Shown here in pieces: positions 1 to 4,902 of a stretch of 6,802 nt of DNA (the stretch's first letter is position 1; the number at the start of each line of letters is the position of its first letter). The DNA comes from Pseudanabaenales cyanobacterium. GTDB lineage: Bacteria; Cyanobacteriota; Cyanobacteriia; Phormidesmidales; Phormidesmidaceae. The notes beneath the pieces are model-generated. The model was not told where the DNA came from and made no database searches. It saw only the letters and a program-made list of their open reading frames with translations. Both the position numbers and the translations under genes were made by a program. The stretch spans positions 1 through 6,802 of the forward strand of contig JAKSDM010000758.1 of the NCBI GenBank assembly GCA_022360135.1, given 5' to 3'.

Positions 1-222
1 GGTCAGATTTACCTTGGCGGCGGAGCCTGTCGCTGCTGGCTTTGCTGGCTTGGGAGGAGGATCATCCCATAAGGATTCCATTTCGAGTGCTGCCTCAGAT
101 AAATCCTTTCTAGGAGAAAACATGGATGGTTTTGGCTCTGGGGTCAGATTTTCCTTGGCGGCGGAGCCTGTCGCTGCTGGCTTTGCTGGCTTGGGAGGAG
201 GATCATCATCCCATAAAGACTT
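1..222 (-). repeat. Tandem duplication of about 141-144 bp inside the membrane protein gene
   Basis: Bases 1-60 match 142-201 with a single mismatch that I can see (position 11 versus 152). Beyond that the copies differ by a 3-bp indel (one GAT codon). The unit encodes SLWDD(D)PPPKPAKPA plus the following 20 or so residues. The second copy continues beyond the left edge. Near-identity at the DNA level points to recent duplication or gene conversion. Confidence 0.9.
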
Positions 223-1293
223 CATGACGAACGTTTCCTCGGGAACATCTCCTCTAGAAGGATTTACTGGCGGCGATGGACCTGAGGTCAAATTGCTTTT
301 CGGAGACTTTTCAACCGGAGAACGCCCCTGGTTTGCATCGAGTTCCTGCGAAGACCACATTTGCGTCCGGTCATTGGATGAACTTTTTCCGGGAAGTTGA
401 CCAGACTGTGCTCTCCCCTGTGACGAATGATTCTTTTGGGAAGACCACACTTGTGTTCGGTCATCAGGTGAGCTGCCGCCGCGAGGATTGTCAGCCGGTA
501 ATCTTTGCTGTGGCGAATTGTTACCTGGGGAAGACCACACTTGTGTCCGGTCATCAGGTGAACTTCCGCCGCGAGGATTGTCAGCCGGTAATCTCCGCTG
601 TGGCGAATTGTTGCCTGGGGAGGACCATACTTGTGTCTGTGCGTCTGATGAATTTGAATTTCCCTGAGTCGAGTTCCTGAGCTGAGATCGCGCCTTCTCT
701 AGGTCACTCAAAAGAAAATACCCACCCTGGGAGTGTTCATTGGTTGAATCGGATGAATCGGAATCCTCAGGAAATTTGACTGACCCCGAATCCATTCGCA
801 GTGGCTCCTGGGAGTAAATTGGCACCTGCGGATCGGTTGATTGAGCAGCCTGGGCAGAATTTAACAGTCTTTGTCCACCCGACCGCTCTCTATCTGAGAA
901 AAGACGGTTCTGACTTGGCTTCTGGCCTGGATCAGGCGCATGGGGGCCCCTAAATAGGGTTCGTTCATCCCCTGGCTGCAGAGCACGAGGGTTCCAGAAC
1001 AGCGTTTGATGATTCCCTGGATTCTGACGCTGGCCAAGCCTGGGCATGAACAGCATCCTGTGGTTCAACGCCAGGCAAATCATGCCAGAGCCAAGCAGGA
1101 TGCCGCCAAACGGTAAGGCCAGCGACCCGGGATAGGACGAATCAACATGACACTTGGCTGGAACCCGGGAACACTCTTCTGAACTGGGTTTGTTGCGGCC
1201 TGCAAACAAGAAAGAGCCCAATAGGAGGGTCCCACTAATGACCAGCATCCAAGGAATAAGACGTTTATACTTTTGAGATATGATTAAAAGCAT
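1..1293 (-). CDS. Partial two-TM membrane protein with Trp-centred repeats (C-terminus off the window)
   Basis: The minus-strand frame is open from an ATG at 1293 to base 1, giving 431 codons with no stop, so the C-terminus lies outside the window. A good ribosome binding site (GGGAG, 7 bases before ATG) supports the start. Residues 12-31 (LIPWMLVISGTLLLGSFLFA) and about 55-77 are hydrophobic helices. The short loop between them carries C41 and C48. Basic residues before TM1 (QKYKR) and after TM2 (HR, R, R) predict both ends in the cytoplasm and the Cys loop outside or in the lumen. Residues about 90-431 are Ser/Pro/Gln/Asn-rich and probably disordered. They contain TQ(V/M)WSS four times (W223, W253, W283, W313) and then SLWDD twice (W361, W409), the latter followed by a PPPKPAKPA stretch. 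It lies 66 bases after the sigma factor gene, probably in the same transcript. I do not recognise the family. The function is unknown; a scaffold or docking role is only a guess from the repeated Trp motifs. Confidence 0.85.
   Translation of the reverse strand, partial: MLLIISQKYKRLIPWMLVISGTLLLGSFLFAGRNKPSSEECSRVPAKCHVDSSYPGSLALPFGGILLGSGMICLALNHRMLFMPRLGQRQNPGNHQTLFWNPRALQPGDERTLFRGPHAPDPGQKPSQNRLFSDRERSGGQRLLNSAQAAQSTDPQVPIYSQEPLRMDSGSVKFPEDSDSSDSTNEHSQGGYFLLSDLEKARSQLRNSTQGNSNSSDAQTQVWSSPGNNSPQRRLPADNPRGGSSPDDRTQVWSSPGNNSPQQRLPADNPRGGSSPDDRTQVWSSQKNHSSQGRAQSGQLPGKSSSNDRTQMWSSQELDANQGRSPVEKSPKSNLTSGPSPPVNPSRGDVPEETFVMKSLWDDDPPPKPAKPAATGSAAKENLTPEPKPSMFSPRKDLSEAALEMESLWDDPPPKPAKPAATGSAAKVNLT
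277..636 (-). repeat. Four 90-bp (30-residue) tandem units in the membrane protein gene
   Basis: Four units each begin at the Thr of TQ(V/M)WSS, spaced exactly 30 codons apart. The two most upstream units are very similar: 451-540 and 541-630 agree at about 82 of 90 bases, counted by eye. The third and fourth keep mainly the (D)RTQxWSS core and have drifted elsewhere. The pattern fits stepwise internal duplication with the Trp motif held by selection. Confidence 0.9.
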
Positions 1294-1303
1294 TGTTTAA
1301 CTC

Positions 1304-1347
1304 CCGAAATTCTCAAGGCTAGTCATTATGGAATTGCCGAATTTCTC
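1304..1347 (-). promoter_or_regulatory. Pair of 11-bp direct repeats before the membrane protein gene
   Basis: On the plus strand CCGAAATTCTC (1304-1314) and CCGAATTTCTC (1337-1347) differ by one base and start 33 bp apart, about three helical turns. They fill most of the 66-bp gap between the sigma factor stop and the membrane protein start; the nearer copy overlaps the ribosome binding site. They could be paired operator half-sites or chance AT-rich similarity. Confidence 0.3.
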
Positions 1348-1359
1348 GCGTGAACACTT

Positions 1360-2487
1360 TTAGAGTCCTTTTAGCAATCTTTTTAGGCGCTTTGCCACTT
1401 GAGGGCGACGGAGTTTACGAATCGCCTTAGTTTGGATTTGACGTACCCGTTCTTGTGGCAGGTTAAACATGCTACTGACCCGATCTAACGTATACGGTTC
1501 ACTATGGACGAGACCATACAGTGAAAAGATGATATCTCGTTCATGATTTGTCAGAACTTCTCCCAGAATATCCCGCACTGCTTGACGCATCATGACTTCA
1601 GAAGCCTGTTGTTCAGGGGATTGAGAAGTGTCTTCCAACAAGTCCACTAACTCGGATTCTTCTTCTTCCTTACCCACAAGACGATTTAAGGATAAGGAAC
1701 GGCAACTCACCTGTTGCAGCATCCGCAACTTGGCCAGAGGAATCTCTAAAGCCTTTGCCAATTCGGCTTCTGTAGGGTTGCGGCCCAACTTCCGACGGAG
1801 GTCCCGACTGGCTTGTTTTAGCTTTTTGAGTCTCGTGACAATGTGACCGGGTAGACGAATAGTTCGCCAGTCATTGGCAAGGGATCGAGTAATGCCCTCA
1901 CGGATCCACCAGTAAGCATAAGTAGAAAATCTAGCCCCTTTCTCAGGATCAAATTTCTCGACAGCGCGATTTAGACCTAACACCCCCTCGTGAATTAAGT
2001 CTGGAAAAGGCGCATCATGATTGAGATATCGCTTGGCGATCGAAACCACTAAACGCAGATTAGCGCAAATCATCTTGCGCTTAGCTACCCAGCCCTGCTG
2101 ACAACGTTGTTCTAGCTCAGTTTCACTGACTGCGAGGGCTATAGCCAGTTCAGAGCGACTGGGAATCTGGCCTAACTCTTGGGTCAAGCGATCGCGCTGG
2201 GTTTCGACTGTTAACAGAAACTTAACTTGTCGAGAGAACTCTATCTCTTGTTCAGCCGTGAGCAGAGAGTAGCGAGACATTGCCCTAAAGAATGCTTCCA
2301 CAGAATCATCATGAAACGTTCCCTTGTGATAACTCTTGGACGAAGCAGCAGATTTCTTATGGGTAACGAATTCATCTATCAAGCGGATATCTTCGTTGTC
2401 GTAAGAATGGACAGTTGCAGGAGGCTCTTCAGCTCGTGGAACAGTTTCGGTAACTGCAATATCTTCCAATGGTGTTAAGCTCTTCAT
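1360..2487 (-). CDS. Divergent group 2 RNA polymerase sigma factor (sigma70 family)
   Basis: The protein has 375 residues, within the usual range for cyanobacterial group 2 sigma factors, and lacks region 1.1. Region 1.2 is near 60-93 (DDSVEAFFRAMSRYSLLT). Region 2 spans about 138-210, with the core-binding segment DLIHEGVLGL (163-172) and the melting aromatics FSTYAYWWIR (187-196). Region 3 follows from about 214, and region 4 with its helix-turn-helix spans about 300-362, including QERVRQIQTKAIRKL (345-359). The layout resembles SigB/D/E-type proteins, but I cannot assign a letter. Against E. coli sigma70, three promoter-contact positions are changed: Q437 is E197, E458 is T218 and R584 is Q345. 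H455, E585, R588 and Q589 are kept. The frame is intact, so it is probably functional with altered promoter preference. It begins 52 bases after the petH stop and is probably cotranscribed; no strong ribosome binding site is visible at its ATG. Confidence 0.95.
   Translation of the reverse strand: MKSLTPLEDIAVTETVPRAEEPPATVHSYDNEDIRLIDEFVTHKKSAASSKSYHKGTFHDDSVEAFFRAMSRYSLLTAEQEIEFSRQVKFLLTVETQRDRLTQELGQIPSRSELAIALAVSETELEQRCQQGWVAKRKMICANLRLVVSIAKRYLNHDAPFPDLIHEGVLGLNRAVEKFDPEKGARFSTYAYWWIREGITRSLANDWRTIRLPGHIVTRLKKLKQASRDLRRKLGRNPTEAELAKALEIPLAKLRMLQQVSCRSLSLNRLVGKEEEESELVDLLEDTSQSPEQQASEVMMRQAVRDILGEVLTNHERDIIFSLYGLVHSEPYTLDRVSSMFNLPQERVRQIQTKAIRKLRRPQVAKRLKRLLKGL
2188..2195. repeat. HIP1 octamer
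   Basis: GCGATCGC lies within the sigma factor gene. With the copies in pgi and near the right edge this makes three in 6.8 kb, far above the chance rate of about one per 65 kb for an octamer. Confidence 0.9.
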
Positions 2488-2512
2488 GATCGATAGCCAG
2501 GATAATGATGGC

Positions 2513-2537
2513 AGTCCGCCTCTGAGGTCGGACTCAG
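2513..2537 (-). promoter_or_regulatory. Overlapping alternative hairpins between petH and the sigma factor gene
   Basis: The 52-base gap holds two small inverted repeats that share bases: AGTCCG/CGGACT (2513-2518 with 2529-2534) and CTGAG/CTCAG (2522-2526 with 2533-2537). They cannot both form at once. There is no T-tract, so a simple terminator is unlikely. An RNA switch or processing site is possible but unproven. Confidence 0.3.
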
Positions 2538-2539
2538 AT

Positions 2540-3439
2540 TCAGTAGGTTTCTACATGCCAGCGACCAGCCTTCTTCAAATGCTTTTGGCGCTCAGCCCAG
2601 TTCACCCCCTGCTGCTGAGCAACCCTATGCAGGGCTTCATCGATTCCTCCTTCCATCCCCTTCAACCCACAAATATAGGTGTAAGTGTTTTCTCTCTGGA
2701 TTAGAGACCAAAGGTCAGCAGCATTCTGGGCAATTCGATCCTGAATGTACATCTTGCCGCCTTTAATATTCATCTGTTCGCGACTAATGGCGTAATCGAC
2801 GCGAAATTTATCTCCAGCTACATTTCGGCAGGATTCCAGTTCCTCCTTGTACAAAATATTGGCGGTTGTCGGTATGCCAAAAAACAGCCATGCAAATCCA
2901 TTAAACGAGTAGTCTGCATGACTTTCGTCAAACATCCGTCGTAGAAAGGCCCGGAAGGGGGCAATCCCTGTTCCCGTCGCCATCATAATAATGTTGGCGT
3001 TTGGATCATCTGGCGGTAGAAAACTAGTTCCTACAGGTCCCGTTATTTTTACCGGATCCCCTGGCGAAAGATTGCATAGGTGACTGGAACAGGCACCATA
3101 GACCGTTTTGCCGGTTTCAGGATGGGGGTACTCCAGGAGCCTGACGCAGAGTGATACAGTCCGACCGTCACCGTGATCTCCATCGCGAGTGGAGGCGATC
3201 GAATAAAGCCTCAGCTTGTGAGGCTTGCCCTTACCATCAAGTCCCGGTGGAATAATCCCTATACTTTGGCCTTCTAAATAGCGAAAGTCTTTCTCAGGCA
3301 GCTCAAGGATTAGATGACGGACATCACCAACCGCTTTCTCTTGAACCAGTTTTTGATTCACTAAACACCGGCCTATCAGAGGATTCTTAGGACGATAAAT
3401 ATTAACAGGAATATCAGTCTTAGTCTTTAATTGCGTCAT
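2540..3439 (-). CDS. petH: Ferredoxin-NADP+ reductase, catalytic form without the CpcD-like domain
   Basis: This FAD enzyme passes electrons from reduced ferredoxin to NADP+ at the end of photosynthetic electron transfer, or runs in reverse in respiratory flow. The 299 residues match the catalytic core known from Anabaena (303 residues). RLYS (77-80) and the C-V-R segment (98-100) belong to the FAD site. GTGIAP (156-161), S219/R220 and K229/Y231 form the NADP+ site. C258 is in CGL, and the C-terminus is the canonical HVETY with E297 and terminal Y299. K229 stands where Anabaena has R233, a conservative change. Residues 138-139 (T, S) replace the K, E recalled for Anabaena. The start MTQLKTK aligns with the first residues of the short FNR form; the phycobilisome-binding CpcD-like domain and linker of long PetH are absent. 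A GGGGGGAG ribosome binding site ends 4 bases before ATG. The gene leads the sigma factor and membrane protein genes. Confidence 0.97.
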   Translation of the reverse strand: MTQLKTKTDIPVNIYRPKNPLIGRCLVNQKLVQEKAVGDVRHLILELPEKDFRYLEGQSIGIIPPGLDGKGKPHKLRLYSIASTRDGDHGDGRTVSLCVRLLEYPHPETGKTVYGACSSHLCNLSPGDPVKITGPVGTSFLPPDDPNANIIMMATGTGIAPFRAFLRRMFDESHADYSFNGFAWLFFGIPTTANILYKEELESCRNVAGDKFRVDYAISREQMNIKGGKMYIQDRIAQNAADLWSLIQRENTYTYICGLKGMEGGIDEALHRVAQQQGVNWAERQKHLKKAGRWHVETY

Positions 3440-3451
3440 GGTTCTCCCCCC

Positions 3452-3550
3452 TTAGAGTTGCTGCAAAACCTTTTGGTAGACCGACATCACTGTTTCCATC
3501 TCGGTCAGTTTCAGCACCACTTGGATGATTGTCGCCATGATCCCCGCCAT
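3452..3550 (-). CDS. Possible 32-codon ORF immediately upstream of and in frame with petH
   Basis: An ATG at 3550 opens 32 codons ending in TAA 12 bases before the petH ATG. It lies in the same frame as petH, so only that stop separates the two. A second ATG at 3538 has GGGG a few bases upstream and would give 28 residues. The predicted peptide is rich in hydrophobic and helical residues (VVLKLTEMETVMSVYQKVL) and could form an amphipathic helix. A stop codon directly precedes the first ATG, so it is not a longer petH N-terminus. It does not resemble the CpcD-like domain. It could be a leader peptide, a small protein, or chance. I do not recognise it. Confidence 0.35.
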   Translation of the reverse strand: MAGIMATIIQVVLKLTEMETVMSVYQKVLQQL

Positions 3551-3618
3551 CTAGATTTTTCTATGTCACTTCAGGTTATTGATTTTTCAGAACCGTTATC
3601 TTTATTGAGGTGAAAGTC

Positions 3619-3630
3619 AGCTAGCTAGCT
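3619..3630. promoter_or_regulatory. 12-bp perfect palindrome in the petH upstream region
   Basis: AGCTAGCTAGCT is self-complementary and lies about 180 bp before the petH start, in the non-coding stretch between the rpaA-side hairpin and the 32-codon ORF. It is a candidate operator for petH. I see no convincing -35/-10 pair here. The repeat is also of simple composition, so chance is possible. Confidence 0.3.
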
Positions 3631-3645
3631 TCAACAGCTGATAAG

Positions 3646-3664
3646 AGGAGAGCCAGACTCCCCT
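3646..3664 (-). terminator. Weak hairpin after the rpaA-small ORF pair
   Basis: On the minus strand GGGGAG and CTCTCC pair over a 5-base loop, with one G-U pair, plus one flanking A-U pair. It begins about 40 bases after the stop of the 46-codon ORF. No T-tract follows, so its strength as a terminator is doubtful. Its placement at the end of the two-gene unit is the main support. Confidence 0.35.
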
Positions 3665-3702
3665 TTTCAACTTTGATCCCATCGTGAGCGCAAAAATAGT
3701 CA

Positions 3703-3843
3703 CTATTCAGTACCATAATGATATTCACGGAACCAAGAATCTGTTATTCCTTCTAAATTACGTGGGCAGTCGTAACAAACCCGGGACGGAACAGTAAAAA
3801 AATTAAATTGATCACAAATTTTGGCGTTTCCTGGCATTGTCAT
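3703..3843 (-). CDS. Small 46-residue protein with a CxxC motif, coupled to rpaA
   Basis: The ORF starts at ATG 3843, 6 bases after the stop of the RpaA-type gene, and ends at TAG 3703-3705; an in-frame second ATG at 3837 would shorten it by two residues. This tight spacing suggests translational coupling, since no strong ribosome binding site of its own is seen. The sequence is protein-like rather than low-complexity: C10 in the N-terminal part, then CYDCPRNLEG (23-32) and an aromatic-rich end (SWFREYHYG, 36-44). The CxxC could bind metal or be redox-active, but one CxxC plus one distant Cys is weak evidence. I do not recognise the family. A chance ORF of this length cannot be ruled out. Confidence 0.5.
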   Translation of the reverse strand: MTMPGNAKICDQFNFFTVPSRVCYDCPRNLEGITDSWFREYHYGTE

Positions 3844-3849
3844 AACCGC

Positions 3850-4611
3850 TTAACTATTTGTCGTTAGCAACGATTGTGACGTGGCTTGATAGCCTAAGCG
3901 AGCCTCGAACGGCCCTGGAAGCTCCAGGCAATACCCTACACCATAAACAGTTTTGATATAACGAGGGGCGCCTGGATGAGGCTCCAGTTTGGTCCGTAGA
4001 TTTCTAACATGAACCCGGATCGTTTCCGGATCATCTTCGGGCGCATACCCCCAAACCTCTTTGAGAATGTCCCTCAGCGGAACAACTTGTCCATGACGCT
4101 GGAGCAAGCAATGAAGGACTTCGAATTCGAGAGAGGTGAGCTTAACCGTTTGATTAAACCAAATGACTCCGGGTCTTCCAGGGATTAGCGTTAGCGGGCC
4201 ATAACTTAGAATTTCAGTGTGTTTGACCGTTTGAAGAGTTCGGTTTGTCCGTCGCAGCAGGGCTCGAACTCGCGCTAGCAACTCTTCTATTTCGAAGGGT
4301 TTAGTCAGGTAGTCATCTGCGCCCGCGTTAAATCCCTCGATTTTTTCTTGAGTTTGCCCTAGGGCAGTCAGCATTATGATGGGCACATCAGCTGTACGGT
4401 CATCCTGACGCAAACGCCGACAAAGCGTTAACCCATCTAATTTGGGCAGCATGACATCTAGCATAATCAAATCTGGCGCTAGCTGTAGGGCAAAGGCCTG
4501 ACCTTTAATACCATCGCTAGCCTGACTCACAGAATAGCCCGCTATTTCTAGGTTGACAGTGACTAACTCTGAGCTGGCAAGGTCATTGTCGATGAGAAGT
4601 ATTTGGGACAT
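3850..4611 (-). CDS. rpaA: RpaA-type response regulator (OmpR family)
   Basis: The protein has 253 residues. The receiver domain (about 1-120) has ILLIDND (4-10), the phospho-acceptor D52 in LIMLDVMLP, T82 in MLTAL and K104 in LTKPFE. The C-terminal winged helix (about 133-235) has the DNA-recognition segment ETIRVHVRNLRTKLEP and ends in YIKTVYGVGYCLELP. From memory this matches cyanobacterial RpaA closely across both domains (GFNAGADDYLTKPFE, LEFEVLHCLLQRHGQ, DILKEVWGY). RpaA is the DNA-binding output regulator that SasA phosphorylates in circadian control, and it also affects phycobilisome energy transfer. Position 9 is Asn where the family usually has an Mg2+-binding Asp. An in-frame TGA lies just upstream, so the ATG at 4611 is fixed by the receiver start; the AAGG preceding it abuts the ATG directly. 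A second RpaA-like tail lies at the right edge, so this could be either the true RpaA or a paralog. Confidence 0.88.
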   Translation of the reverse strand: MSQILLIDNDLASSELVTVNLEIAGYSVSQASDGIKGQAFALQLAPDLIMLDVMLPKLDGLTLCRRLRQDDRTADVPIIMLTALGQTQEKIEGFNAGADDYLTKPFEIEELLARVRALLRRTNRTLQTVKHTEILSYGPLTLIPGRPGVIWFNQTVKLTSLEFEVLHCLLQRHGQVVPLRDILKEVWGYAPEDDPETIRVHVRNLRTKLEPHPGAPRYIKTVYGVGYCLELPGPFEARLGYQATSQSLLTTNS

Positions 4612-4702
4612 CCTTCAATAGATTAAAGTAAAGACTCCTGGTGGTCCCACCAACTTGCCAGCCGCTAATACTGAAATACTGACAAAGTTGATGAATAATG
4701 AG

Positions 4703-4717
4703 ACACCGATGAGGTGT
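4703..4717 (-). promoter_or_regulatory. Small dyad just downstream of the rpaA candidate promoter
   Basis: ACACC (4703-4707) and GGTGT (4713-4717) are inverted over 5 bases. On the minus strand they lie immediately after the candidate -10, close to where transcription would start. The dyad could be an operator or a 5'-end mRNA hairpin. Confidence 0.3.
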
Positions 4718-4719
4718 AG

Positions 4720-4747
4720 ATAGTATATATCTAGGATCCAGGATCAA
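4720..4747 (-). promoter_or_regulatory. Candidate sigma70-type promoter for rpaA
   Basis: On the minus strand TTGATC (4747-4742) is followed after 16 bases by TACTAT (4725-4720), inside the AT-rich run ATATATACTATC; the overlapping TATACT is the better -10 match but leaves only 14 bases of spacing. The site would give a leader of roughly 100 bases before the rpaA ATG. Confidence 0.4.
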
Positions 4748-4798
4748 ATAAGACGTTCAATAGAAATCTGTTTGCGGCGTCGTCGGACTAAAGGAACA

Positions 4799-4852
4799 AA
4801 GCATTTGGCTGTTAGTTTTCAAACATTTCTGTCAATCTTGCTCCAAATGCTT
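4799..4852. repeat. 10-bp perfect inverted repeat in the pgi-rpaA gap
   Basis: AAGCATTTGG (4799-4808) and CCAAATGCTT (4843-4852) are perfect inverted copies separated by 34 bases. They lie about 50 bases after the pgi stop, in a 291-base gap where I see no credible gene. With so long a loop and no T-tract this is not a classic terminator; a long-range hairpin or a pair of protein sites is possible. Confidence 0.5.
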
Positions 4853-4902
4853 CGCCCCTCCCAGTGAGCTCTCAATTGAACGAGTTATTTAATCTTCGAT
4901 CC

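Noticed and set aside
277..636. CRISPR-like array (regular 90-bp period)
   Set aside because: The units are contiguous, with no repeat-spacer structure, and encode in-frame 30-residue protein repeats.
14..680. Plus-strand ORFs across the repeat region (14-400 and 276-680) and the minus-strand ORF 288-554
   Set aside because: They are shadows of the long minus-strand frame 1293-1, which is open throughout, has a good ribosome binding site, TM helices and a Trp periodicity that only this frame explains.
3561..3702. Remnant of the CpcD-like N-terminal domain of PetH upstream of petH
   Set aside because: I read the minus-strand sequence and found frequent stops and no CpcD-like motif, so there is no sign of a decayed domain.
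4612..4902. Small genes in the pgi-rpaA gap
   Set aside because: The few short ORFs I read there are under about 16 codons, with no start signals or recognisable protein character.
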